The translations under genes were made by a program, and so were the position numbers. This document shows, in pieces, positions 6,940 through 15,410 of a stretch of DNA of 33,126 bases (its first letter is position 1; the number at the start of each line of letters is the position of its first letter). The notes under the pieces are model-generated. The model was not told the origin of the DNA and did no database searches. It saw nothing but the letters and a program-made list of their open reading frames with translations. Origin of the DNA: Calidithermus chliarophilus DSM 9957 (GTDB taxonomy: Bacteria; Deinococcota; Deinococci; Deinococcales; Thermaceae); NCBI RefSeq assembly GCF_000430045.1, contig NZ_KE387023.1, forward strand, positions 976,096-1,009,221, given 5' to 3'.

Positions 6940-9213
6940 CTACGCCTTAGCCACCTTGCGGCGGGCCGCCTCGCGGGTCTTGTACCACACCACCAGCGCC
7001 GAGACCACGTAGATCGAGGAGTAGGTGCCCACCACGAAGCCCACCGTGATCGCCAGCGAGAAGTCGCGCAGCACGGGGCCGCCCAGGAACAGCAGCGCCA
7101 GGATGGGCAGCATGGTGGTGAGCGCGGTCATGATGGTGCGCGAGAGGGTCTGGTTGATGGAGGTGTTGACGATCTCGTAGTAGCTGTAGCCGCGCATGAG
7201 CTTGAGGTTCTCGCGGATGCGGTCGGAGATGATCACCGAGTCGTTGAGCGAGAAGCCGATGATGGTGAGCAAGGCGGCCACCGTGGGGATGGTGAACTCG
7301 AGCCCGAAGAGGCTGTACATCCCGGCCACGATGGCGATGTCGTGGGCCACGGCGACGAGGCTGGCGACGCCGAAGACCCAGTCGAAGCGGATCGCCACGT
7401 AGACCAGGATCAGGCCCAGCCCCACCAGCACCGCCCAGATGGTGTTGCGGCGCAGCTCGGAGCCGATGGCCGGGCCCACCGTCTCCGACTGGAGCACCTG
7501 GGCCTGCAGCTTCTCGCCGAAGGCGCGCTCGAGCGCGATGCGGTTCTCCTCGCTGAGCTGCTTGACCCGCACCGAGAACTCGCGGCCGCCGCCGGTGGAG
7601 GAGAGGCTGGTGACGATGGCCTCGGCCCCGCCCGCCCCCTCGATGCCGGTGCCGTCGAGGAAGGAGCGGATCTGCTCGGAGTTCACGCTCTCGGACACCC
7701 GCACCGTGAAGGCGGTGCCCCCGGTGAAGTCGATGCCGAAGTTGAAGCCCTTCGTCAGCACGATCCCCCCGCCGATGGCGGCGAGGACCAGGCTCGCCAG
7801 CGTCACGTAGCGCGAGGGCTTCATGAAGTCGATCTTGGTGCCCCACAGCCAGTAGGGCGGGCGCACCTCGCGGATGGCGGCGATGCGCTCGAGCAGGTAG
7901 CGGCTGAAGATCAGGTTGGAGAACACCGAGGCCACCACGCCCACCGCCAGCGAGACCGCGAAGCCCTTCACGGGGCCGGTGGAGTACTGGTAGAGCGCGG
8001 CGGCGGCCAGCAGGTGGCAGATGTTGACGTCGAGGATGGTGACGATGGAGTGCGAGAAGCCGCCGGGGATGGCCTGGCGGAAGCGCTTGCCGTTCTTGAG
8101 CTCCTCCTTGATGCGCTCGAAGGAGAGCACGTTGCCGTCTACGGCGGCGCCCAGCGTCATGATCAGCGCCGCGATGCCCGGCAGGGTGAGGGTCACGCCC
8201 AGGCTGGTGAAGATGGCGAGGATGAGGACGGAGGTGTAGATCAGGCCCAGCGCGGCCACCAGGCCCATCCAGAAGCCGTAGTAGGCGAACAGCAGCACGA
8301 AGATCAGCACCGCGCCCACGACGGCGGCGCGGATGCCCGAGGCGATGGCGTCCTGGCCCAGCGTGGGGCCGATGGCGCGGGTCTCGGCGATGTTGAGCTT
8401 GACCGGCAGCGCGCCCGAGCGCAGCACCAGCGCGATGTCGGAGGCCTCCTCGAGCCCGGAGAGCCCGGTGATGATGGCGTTGCCGCCGGTGATGGCCTGG
8501 TTGATGTTGGGCGCGGTGTAGACCTTGTCGTCGAGCACGATCGCCAGGCGCTTGCCCACGTTCTGGCGGGTGACGTCGGCGAACTTCTGGGCGCCTTCGG
8601 GCTTGAAGGAGAGCTCGACCACCGGGCGGCCGGTGCCGGGCTCGAAGCTCGCGCGGGCGCTGGCGAGGTCGGCGCCGGAGAGCAGCGGCTCGCCGAGGTC
8701 GCTGAGCTTGATGAGGCTCTGCTCGAGGTCGGAGCGCTTGAGGCCGGGGTTGGCGCGGATCTGCTCGTTGATCTCGGCCACCGTGGTGCCGCTGGCGCCC
8801 TGGTTGACGATGCGGAACTCGAGCTTGGCCGTCTGGCCGATGAGCCGGATGGCCTTCTCCTGGTCGCTCTGCTTGAGGCCGGGCAGCTCGAGCACCACCC
8901 GGTCGTTGCCCTGCACCGTCACCAACGGCTCGGCCACGCCCAGCGCGTTGACGCGGTTCTCAAGCACGGTGCGGGCGGTGTCGAGGTCCTCCTGGCTGGG
9001 GTTGGGGGTCTCGGTCTTGAGGGTGATGCGCAGGCCGCCCTGGAGGTCGAGGCCCAGGTTGACCCGCGGCTCGCTGGCGGGGACCCAGGGCTTCCAGATG
9101 CCGACGACGGCGGCGACGAGGACCAGCAGCAGGAACAGGCCGGTCCACAAGGGGTTGGTCTGCGGGGTAGGGGTGCGCGGCTGGTAGCCAGGCCGCATGG
9201 GTTGGGGTCGCAT
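6940..9213 (-). CDS. secDF: Protein translocase subunit SecDF (fused)
   Basis: The 757-residue protein joins SecD and SecF in one chain, as in Thermus. After a first membrane span (23-41) comes the SecD signature LGLDLQGG (53-60), the large P1 periplasmic domain (about 60-280), and five further spans containing VDGN (358-361, where many homologues have VDAN) followed by FERIKEE. The SecF half starts near 470 with a span, GIDFTGGT (493-500), periplasmic P4, and five spans ending in SLNDSVIISDRIREN. SecDF uses the proton motive force to pull secreted proteins after SecA; the Asp in VDGN is the usual proton-relay residue. GGAAGGAG supports the ATG at 9213. A SecD-like partial paralogue lies two genes upstream on the same strand. 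Confidence 0.97.
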   Translation of the reverse strand: MRPQPMRPGYQPRTPTPQTNPLWTGLFLLLVLVAAVVGIWKPWVPASEPRVNLGLDLQGGLRITLKTETPNPSQEDLDTARTVLENRVNALGVAEPLVTVQGNDRVVLELPGLKQSDQEKAIRLIGQTAKLEFRIVNQGASGTTVAEINEQIRANPGLKRSDLEQSLIKLSDLGEPLLSGADLASARASFEPGTGRPVVELSFKPEGAQKFADVTRQNVGKRLAIVLDDKVYTAPNINQAITGGNAIITGLSGLEEASDIALVLRSGALPVKLNIAETRAIGPTLGQDAIASGIRAAVVGAVLIFVLLFAYYGFWMGLVAALGLIYTSVLILAIFTSLGVTLTLPGIAALIMTLGAAVDGNVLSFERIKEELKNGKRFRQAIPGGFSHSIVTILDVNICHLLAAAALYQYSTGPVKGFAVSLAVGVVASVFSNLIFSRYLLERIAAIREVRPPYWLWGTKIDFMKPSRYVTLASLVLAAIGGGIVLTKGFNFGIDFTGGTAFTVRVSESVNSEQIRSFLDGTGIEGAGGAEAIVTSLSSTGGGREFSVRVKQLSEENRIALERAFGEKLQAQVLQSETVGPAIGSELRRNTIWAVLVGLGLILVYVAIRFDWVFGVASLVAVAHDIAIVAGMYSLFGLEFTIPTVAALLTIIGFSLNDSVIISDRIRENLKLMRGYSYYEIVNTSINQTLSRTIMTALTTMLPILALLFLGGPVLRDFSLAITVGFVVGTYSSIYVVSALVVWYKTREAARRKVAKA

Positions 9214-9398
9214 GCTTCAGTGCTCCTTCCGAGGCGTCGGGGACGCCAAAAGGCCGTGAGGCTTCGTTCCTGAGTTTCGGGGCTCGCGCGAAAGCGCCCG
9301 GGGATGACGGGGACGGTTCTCGCGGGCGGGTCCACACGCCCGGCGAGGGCTCCGGGAGCACGCGCGGCTCGAGGAGACCCTGTGCCGGGCGGCGGGGC

Positions 9399-9716
9399 TC
9401 AGCAGCCCTCGAGCTGCAGCCGCCCGTAGAGCAGGAACAGCCGCCCGCGCCCGCGCGGACGGGGCAGGCGCGGCTGGGGAGGGCCCAGCCGCGCCCGGGC
9501 CAGCCGGAAGCGCTCGTTGCGGGGCAGCAGGAAGGGCAGCCAGCCCGGCCAGCCCCCGGGGTTGGCCTTCTCCTGGAACTGCGGCCCGGGGTTGCTCGAC
9601 CAGTTGGCGACGGTGGCCTTGGCCGGGGGGGCGGGCAGGATGAGGGGGTCGGGCCCCAGGAGGAGCACCCCCAGGATCGCCCAACTGATCCAGCCTTGTC
9701 CCCAGCGTCCGGTCAT
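9399..9716 (-). CDS. Small membrane-anchored protein of unknown function
   Basis: I do not recognise a family. The 105-residue product has one hydrophobic segment (WISWAILGVLLLGPDPLIL, about 10-28) that may be an anchor or uncleaved signal, a Pro/Asn/Trp-rich middle, and an Arg/Pro-rich tail ending QLEGC. Third codon positions are strongly G/C, like the neighbouring real genes. It lies between the SecD-like gene and secDF, all on one strand, so a link to secretion is possible but unproven. An alternative TTG start exists at 9725. The ATG at 9716 is preferred because a TAAGAT -10 box lies 8 bases before it, suggesting a nearly leaderless message. 9214-9398 to secDF holds no visible gene. Confidence 0.55.
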   Translation of the reverse strand: MTGRWGQGWISWAILGVLLLGPDPLILPAPPAKATVANWSSNPGPQFQEKANPGGWPGWLPFLLPRNERFRLARARLGPPQPRLPRPRGRGRLFLLYGRLQLEGC

Positions 9717-9724
9717 GTTCGTCA

Positions 9725-9730
9725 ATCTTA
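9725..9730 (-). promoter_or_regulatory. Candidate leaderless -10 box TAAGAT
   Basis: TAAGAT on the minus strand is followed by TGACGAAC and the ATG at 9716. The spacing puts transcription start at or one base before the start codon. There is no convincing -35 box. Confidence 0.4.
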
Positions 9731-9759
9731 TCGCCTCGGCCCGCCGCAGTGGGCGGGCG

Positions 9760-10524
9760 CTAGGGTTTGGGGTTCTCCACCGCCAGCCGCAGCGGGACGG
9801 CCGCCGCCTGGAGCTTGTCGGCGAGGCCCTTGGCCTCGGCCGCGCTCGAGGCCGACACCACCGCCACCCCGCCGCTGATCGGGCCGCCGATGCGCGGGGC
9901 GGTGTAGACCTTGTCGTCGAGCACGATGGCCAGCCGCCGTCCCCGGTTGGCCCCGGTGAGCTGCTCGAGCTTGCGCCCGCCCTCGGGGGTGAAGGTGAGC
10001 CGGACGCGCGGGGTGCCGTCGCTGTCGGAGACGGCCTCGGCCCGCTCGAGGTCGGCGTTGGTGAGGGCGGCGGGCTCGAGGGCGCTCGGCGGCATCAGGT
10101 TCTTCTCGCCGAGCTTGGGGTTGGCGGCCTGGGCCTCGCGCAGCTCGCTCACGGTGAGGCCCTTGGCGCCGGGCTTGACCAGCCGGAACTCCAGGCGGCT
10201 CACCTGGGTCACGCTGCGCAGAAAGCGGCGGTAGTTGTCCTCGCTCAGGCCCGAGGCCTGCACCCGCAGGCGGGGCGGGGTCTGCACCTGCACGCGCGAG
10301 CGGCGGGCGCCGTAGGCCTTGAGCCGCTCCTGCACCACCCGGCGGGTGCGCTCGAGGGCGTCGGGGGAGGGGTCGGGCGTGACCACCCGCAGCAGTACCT
10401 CCCGTTCGAAGGCGTTTTGCAGTGCCTGCCAGCGGTTCCAGGCGGTGGAAAGGCTCGCCACCAGCCCCGCGATCAGCAGCAGCGGGACGGCCAGCAGCAC
10501 CACCGTGAGCGCCCGGTCGCTCAT
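9760..10524 (-). CDS. SecD-like protein reduced to one span plus the P1 domain
   Basis: The 254-residue protein has one N-terminal membrane span (about 6-27) and then a region that aligns with the periplasmic P1 part of the SecDF encoded downstream: VSRLEFRLVKPGAKGLTVSEL against AKLEFRIVNQGASGTTVAEI, RLTFTPEGGRKL against ELSFKPEGAQKF, and a shared RLAIVLDDKVYTAP. It ends at the point where SecD would enter its second span, so it lacks the proton-conducting membrane part and the LGLDLQGG motif. It cannot work as a motor alone. It may assist SecDF or bind exported chains in the periplasm. GAGGGGAGGGG precedes the ATG. It follows infB on the same strand. Confidence 0.85.
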   Translation of the reverse strand: MSDRALTVVLLAVPLLLIAGLVASLSTAWNRWQALQNAFEREVLLRVVTPDPSPDALERTRRVVQERLKAYGARRSRVQVQTPPRLRVQASGLSEDNYRRFLRSVTQVSRLEFRLVKPGAKGLTVSELREAQAANPKLGEKNLMPPSALEPAALTNADLERAEAVSDSDGTPRVRLTFTPEGGRKLEQLTGANRGRRLAIVLDDKVYTAPRIGGPISGGVAVVSASSAAEAKGLADKLQAAAVPLRLAVENPKP

Positions 10525-10560
10525 GTTCCCCTCCCCTCACGACGCACGGGGCGTCATACC

Positions 10561-10617
10561 GGATTCAAAAAGATAATCGCCCAAACCAAAGACCCCGGGG
10601 GCTATCTTTTTGAATCC
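10561..10617. repeat. 15-base perfect inverted repeat around a 27-base core
   Basis: GGATTCAAAAAGATA (10561-10575) is repeated in exact inverse at 10603-10617. The core between them contains ACCCCGGGGG. With the adjacent hairpin at 10640-10669 it fills the gap between infB and the SecD-like gene. The form fits a small non-coding inserted element or a bidirectional transcription stop. Confidence 0.6.
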
Positions 10618-10639
10618 CAGAGCACTCCCTTCGGCCCTC

Positions 10640-10669
10640 TCAGTTTGGCGCCGTCCGGCGCCAAACTGA
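10640..10669 (-). terminator. Strong hairpin after infB
   Basis: TCAGTTTGGCGCC (10640-10652) pairs with its exact complement (10657-10669) across the 4-base loop GTCC, 12 bases past the infB stop. The 13-pair stem is very stable but no T-run follows on either strand, so it may protect the 3' end or pause polymerase rather than terminate fully. Confidence 0.5.
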
Positions 10670-10681
10670 CCGGATCGGCTA

Positions 10682-12412
<1,731 letters not shown>

Positions 12413-12433
12413 TGGCACCTCCAACAATGGTTC

Positions 12434-12700
12434 TCACGAGGGGTTTTCGGGCGCGGCCGCCAGCAGCGCGCTCAGCGCCTGCGAGAGCGTCGCCGCCCCC
12501 GCCCCGGCGAAGCGCCGCAGCTTCTTCTCCGCCCAGCACTCGGGCTGGTCGGGGCAGACGTAGGCCCCGCGCCCGGGCTTCTTGCCGCTCGGGTCGATCA
12601 CCGGGCCCTCGGGGGTGAGCACGACGCGCAGCAGCTCCCGCTTGGGCCTGCGCCTGCGGCAGGCCACGCACATACGCTCGGGGACGTGCTTGGGTTTCAC
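12434..12700 (-). CDS. ylxR: YlxR family RNA-binding protein
   Basis: The 88-residue protein opens KPKHVPERMCVACRRRRPKREL and continues with VIDPSGKKPGRGAYVC and CWAEKKLRR, the conserved marks of YlxR/RnpM (DUF448). It is basic and small, and its place between nusA and infB is the standard one. The family has been linked to RNase P regulation and nucleic acid binding. The GTG at 12700 is used because upstream in-frame sequence is translated heptad repeat DNA. The stop lies 21 bases before infB. An array of heptad repeats separates it from nusA. Confidence 0.93.
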   Translation of the reverse strand: MKPKHVPERMCVACRRRRPKRELLRVVLTPEGPVIDPSGKKPGRGAYVCPDQPECWAEKKLRRFAGAGAATLSQALSALLAAAPENPS

Positions 12701-12711
12701 GCGGTACCCCG

Positions 12712-12880
12712 TCGATAGCCGGTAGCCGGTAGCCAAAATCTGCCGAACGCCAAACGCCAAACGCCAGACGCCAGACGCCAGAAACCACCAACGGTTTGCG
12801 TCCTGCGTATTGCGTTTTGCGTACGCCGTAGGACGTACGGCCTGCTGGCGTTGGGCGTTCGGCGTCGGGCGTTCGGCATT
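12712..12880. repeat. Mirrored heptad-repeat array between nusA and ylxR
   Basis: The left arm begins with GATAGCC/GGTAGCC units and continues as seven-base units (GCCGAAC, GCCAAAC twice, GCCAGAC twice). After a short centre, the right arm holds the complement type (TTTGCGT, CCTGCGT, ATTGCGT, TTTGCGT, then TGGGCGT, TCGGCGT, CGGGCGT). The arms can fold into a long imperfect hairpin inside the message of an essential operon. Open frames through it are by-products of the 7-base period and are not genes. Confidence 0.85.
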
Positions 12881-12881
12881 C

Positions 12882-14051
12882 TCACTCGTCCGAGTCGGCG
12901 AACAGGCTCTCGAAGCGGTTCTTGGCCTCCTGGCTGACGCGCTCCTTCTCTTCCTTCTCGCTCGCGCGCAGGATGGCCGCGTCGAGGTCGGTGATCTCCT
13001 CGGCCTCCTCGAAGTCGATCTCGAAGCCGGTGAGCTTGCTGGCGAGGCGCACGTTCTGGCCGGCCTTGCCGATGGCCAGGGAGTGCTGGTCCTTCGAGAC
13101 CACCACCCGCGCGCGCTTGCCCTCGGTATCGACCTCGATGTTGCCCACCTGGGCGGGGGAGAGGGCGTTGCGGATGAACTCGCGCACGTTGGGCGACCAC
13201 TGGATGATGTCCACGCGCTCGCGGCCGAGCTCCGAGCTCACCGCCTGGATGCGCTGGCCCTTGTGCCCGATGCACGCCCCGATGGGGTCCACGTTGGGGT
13301 TGTGGCTCATCACCGCGACCTTCGAGCGGCTGCCGGGCTCGCGGGCGACGGCCTTGACCTCCACGATGCCCTCGGCGATCTCGGGCACCTCCTGGCGCAG
13401 CAGGTAGCGCAGCAACTCCTCGCTGGCGCGGCTGACGATCAGGCTGGCGCCCTTCGAGCCGCGCTGCACCTGCTTGAGGTAGACCTTCACGCGCTGGCCG
13501 GGGTGGTAGCGCTCGGAGGGGATCTGCTCCTTGATGGGCATGAGGGCCTCGCCGCGCCCCAGGTCCACGTAGACGCTGCCGCGGTTGTCCACGCGGGCCA
13601 CGGTGCCGGTGATGACCTCGCCCTCCTTGTCCTTGTACTCCGTGTGCACGCGGTTGCGCTCGGCCTCCTTGAGGCGCTGGGTGAGCACCTGCTTGGCGGC
13701 GAGCACGGCGATGCGGGTGAATTCCTCGCGTTCGACGGGGAACTCCATCTCCTCGCCCACCTGCACGTCGGGGTCGTAGGTGAGGGCGTCGGCGAGGGAG
13801 ATCTCGCGGTCGGGGTTCTCCACCTTCTCGACCACGGTGCGGATCTCGAGCACGTCCAGCTCGCCGGTCTGCGGGTCGAGCTGCACCTCCACGACGGGGC
13901 CTAGCCCCTCCTCGACCTCTTTCTGCTTGTAACCCCGCTGGCGCAGGTAGGCCTGCCGCAGGGCGTACTCGAAGGCGGCGATGAGCTCGTCGGCGGTGAC
14001 GCCGCGCTCGACCGCGACCTGAGTTAAGGCTTCGACGAATTCTCGGTTCAC
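12882..14051 (-). CDS. nusA: Transcription termination/antitermination factor NusA
   Basis: The 389-residue protein has the NusA N-terminal RNA polymerase-binding domain (1-125), an S1 domain (about 143-207) and two KH domains with GxxG loops (GHKG 262-265 and GKAG 328-331). It ends in a short acidic tail without the enterobacterial acidic repeats. It binds RNA polymerase and nascent RNA to control pausing, termination and rRNA antitermination. The GTG at 14051 is chosen because AAAGGAGG lies 5 bases upstream; a longer frame upstream reads through the ribosome site. Heptad arrays flank the gene on both sides. Confidence 0.97.
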   Translation of the reverse strand: MNREFVEALTQVAVERGVTADELIAAFEYALRQAYLRQRGYKQKEVEEGLGPVVEVQLDPQTGELDVLEIRTVVEKVENPDREISLADALTYDPDVQVGEEMEFPVEREEFTRIAVLAAKQVLTQRLKEAERNRVHTEYKDKEGEVITGTVARVDNRGSVYVDLGRGEALMPIKEQIPSERYHPGQRVKVYLKQVQRGSKGASLIVSRASEELLRYLLRQEVPEIAEGIVEVKAVAREPGSRSKVAVMSHNPNVDPIGACIGHKGQRIQAVSSELGRERVDIIQWSPNVREFIRNALSPAQVGNIEVDTEGKRARVVVSKDQHSLAIGKAGQNVRLASKLTGFEIDFEEAEEITDLDAAILRASEKEEKERVSQEAKNRFESLFADSDE

Positions 14052-14063
14052 TGTTCCTCCTTT

Positions 14064-14207
14064 GCGCCGCACAGCGGCGCGTCGAACGCCGATAGCCGAT
14101 AGCCAAACGCCGAAGGCCCGTGGCCCGTGGCTTTTGGTAAAAAGCTTTTCCCACTTGCCACGGGCTTTCCGCGGGCGTTCAGCGTTCGGCGTTCGGCGTT
14201 TGGCATC
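14064..14207. repeat. Mirrored heptad-repeat array between rimP and nusA
   Basis: The array starts with a small hairpin (GCGCCGC-ACA-GCGGCGC, 14064-14080), then GAACGCC, GATAGCC twice, AAACGCC, GAAGGCC and CGTGGCC units. A 9-base inverted repeat GCCCGTGGC/GCCACGGGC (14123-14131, 14157-14165) encloses AAAAGCTTTT. Complement-type heptads (TCAGCGT, TCGGCGT twice, TTGGC) close the right side. It is the same kind of element as 12712-12880 with different unit variants. Confidence 0.8.
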
Positions 14208-14208
14208 T

Positions 14209-14652
14209 TTACCTCGGGGTGTCCGGCCACTCGGCGAGGTTGGCCTTGAAGCTGCCGAGCTCGAGGCTCTTGGTCTCGCCCGAGTCGAGCAGGAAGTCCA
14301 CGCGGTCCGGGTGGACCATCTGGACGCGGCCGGTGAAGTTGCCCTGCTCGCTTTTGACCTTGACCTTGAGCCCCATGAAGCGCTCGAAGTGGCGCACGGT
14401 GAAGAGCGGGCGCTCGGGGCCGGGGGACTCGACCTCCAGGCGGTAGGCCCCCTCGATGAGGTCGCGGCGGTCGAGCTCTTCGCCGAGGGTGTGGCTGGCG
14501 CGCTCGAGGTCGGACACGCTCACGGGCACCTCGTCCTTGCGCTCGATGCGCACCAGCAGCACGCGGCTCTTGCCCGCCGGCCTGAGGCTGGCCTCCAGCA
14601 CGTCGTACCCCAGGCGCCCCAGCACCTCTTGGGCTAGTTGCTGCCAATCCAC
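14209..14652 (-). CDS. rimP: Ribosome maturation factor RimP
   Basis: The 147-residue protein shows the RimP pattern: an N-terminal alpha/beta domain (MDWQQLAQEVLGRLGYDVLE...), the conserved YRLEVESPGPERPL segment (usually EVSSPGLDRPL), and a C-terminal Sm-like barrel. It helps mature the 30S subunit and is the standard first gene before nusA. A stop codon lies two codons upstream of the GTG at 14652, so this is effectively the only long start. Its ribosome site is poor, but a 20-codon open frame with a strong GGAGG site (14634-14696) overlaps the start by 19 bases, which might couple their translation. Confidence 0.93.
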   Translation of the reverse strand: MDWQQLAQEVLGRLGYDVLEASLRPAGKSRVLLVRIERKDEVPVSVSDLERASHTLGEELDRRDLIEGAYRLEVESPGPERPLFTVRHFERFMGLKVKVKSEQGNFTGRVQMVHPDRVDFLLDSGETKSLELGSFKANLAEWPDTPR

Positions 14653-14696
14653 GGTTCAAACCCCAACCCGAGCCCCGGAAAGCTTGTGCTCAGCAT
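14634..14696 (-). CDS. Possible 20-residue leader peptide overlapping rimP
   Basis: An ATG at 14696 follows a purine-rich GGAGGAAAGGAGGGG ribosome site and encodes MLSTSFPGLGLGFEPWIGSN, ending in TAG at 14634-14636, 19 bases inside rimP in another frame. The rimP GTG itself has no good ribosome site. The frame may therefore bring ribosomes to rimP by coupling. Without conservation data it remains speculative. Confidence 0.3.
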   Translation of the reverse strand: MLSTSFPGLGLGFEPWIGSN

Positions 14697-14744
14697 TGGA
14701 GACCCCTCCTTTCCTCCGACGGCTATGGACTTTGAGCTTCCACT

Positions 14745-14781
14745 TCCCCCAAGAAGAAGGGGTGGGCCTGAAACCCACCCC
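14745..14781 (-). terminator. Terminator/attenuator hairpin in the rimP leader
   Basis: GGGGTGGG and CCCACCCC (minus strand 14781-14774 and 14766-14759, 7-base loop) form an 8-pair stem followed by TTCTTCTT. The final CCCC could instead pair with GGGG at 14750-14747. It lies downstream of the proposed rimP promoter, so it may act as an attenuator. It may equally just end the transcript of the gene at 14938. Confidence 0.5.
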
Positions 14782-14809
14782 GAATCATCAGGGAGAACCG
14801 CTAAAGCCA

Positions 14810-14838
14810 AGTCTAGCACTCCCGGCGGCTTTAGACAA
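14810..14838 (-). promoter_or_regulatory. Promoter of the rimP-nusA-ylxR-infB operon
   Basis: On the minus strand TTGTCT (14838-14833) and TAGACT (14815-14810) are separated by 17 bases, each matching four of six consensus bases. An 8-base inverted repeat CTAAAGCC/GGCTTTAG (14801-14808, 14827-14834) spans the promoter. Transcription would start near 14803, giving a leader of about 150 bases. Confidence 0.5.
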
Positions 14839-14937
14839 GCGCCTGAAAACGCCGAAAACCCCGTTCCCGAGGGCTTTGGGGCCCGGTGACGGGACGGGAA
14901 TGCGCCGAGCGGATAACCCCCGGCCGTGGCCAGAGGT

Positions 14938-15249
14938 TCAGTGCACGTGCACCCAGGAGGACTTGGACAGCGCCTCGAGCAGCTCCTTCACGCTGGGGGT
15001 GTCGGCGTCGCGGCTGGGGGTGCCCTGGACCGGCGCGGTCATGACCTCCTTGATCTCGTACTTCGGCAGGTAGGCCAGCGCGGCCCGGCCCCCCCGGTCG
15101 TGCAGGGCGAACTGCACCAGCTCCCCGCGGTAGAGGGTGAGGAAGCTCGAGCGGTAGTCCTTACCCATCGAGCCGACGACGTAGATGTTGAGGCTTTGCG
15201 AGGTTCGGGCGGCTTCCTGAACCGTGTCGATGAGCTTTTGGACAGACAT
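14938..15249 (-). CDS. Conserved-looking protein of unknown function
   Basis: I do not recognise the family of this 103-residue protein. It begins MSVQKLIDTVQEAARTSQSLNIYVVGSMGKDYRSSFLTL, followed by LYRGELVQFALHDRGGRAALAYL and an Asp/Ser-rich linker, and ends with a short helix SVKELLEALSKSSWVHVH. The alternation of hydrophobic strands (IYVVGS, SSFLTLY, VQFALHD) suggests a small alpha/beta fold, perhaps related to DUF4388-type domains, but this is only a resemblance. No signal or membrane segment. AGGAGG 4-5 bases before the ATG at 15249 makes translation certain-looking. It lies upstream of rimP but is probably a separate unit. Confidence 0.75.
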   Translation of the reverse strand: MSVQKLIDTVQEAARTSQSLNIYVVGSMGKDYRSSFLTLYRGELVQFALHDRGGRAALAYLPKYEIKEVMTAPVQGTPSRDADTPSVKELLEALSKSSWVHVH

Positions 15250-15280
15250 GCGACCTCCTAGGGCTTGCGGCGATGGGCAA

Positions 15281-15286
15281 ATTCTA
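15281..15286 (-). promoter_or_regulatory. -10 box TAGAAT for the 103-residue protein
   Basis: TAGAAT on the minus strand, 31 bases before the ATG at 15249, matches five of six TATAAT bases and leaves a short leader containing AGGAGG. No -35 match is present. Confidence 0.4.
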
Positions 15287-15398
15287 GACGGGCCCCGCGG
15301 CCGGGGAGGGCGCAAACGACCCGCCGGCCGGGCTATGTACCGGGTTCATCGCAGCGCAGCCCCCGGGGCGGCCAAACTCGCGGCCATCGGCCCTGCGA

Positions 15399-15404
15399 TA
15401 CAAT
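15399..15404 (+). promoter_or_regulatory. Leaderless -10 box TACAAT of the YceH gene
   Basis: TACAAT (five of six consensus bases) is followed by six bases and then GTG at 15411. No ribosome site exists, so the message is likely leaderless. Confidence 0.55.
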
Positions 15405-15410
15405 CCGGCC

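Noticed and set aside
6814-9273. Long open frame antisense to secDF
   Set aside because: Its translation is His/Gly/Asp-rich low-complexity sequence that mirrors secDF codon bias; secDF has full family motifs.
12697-14154. Coding sequence through the heptad arrays (WRLAFGVW-like peptides), also near 16029, 23519 and 33000
   Set aside because: A 7-base repeat gives a 7-residue periodic peptide in every frame. No ribosome sites, and the frames run into real genes in other phases.
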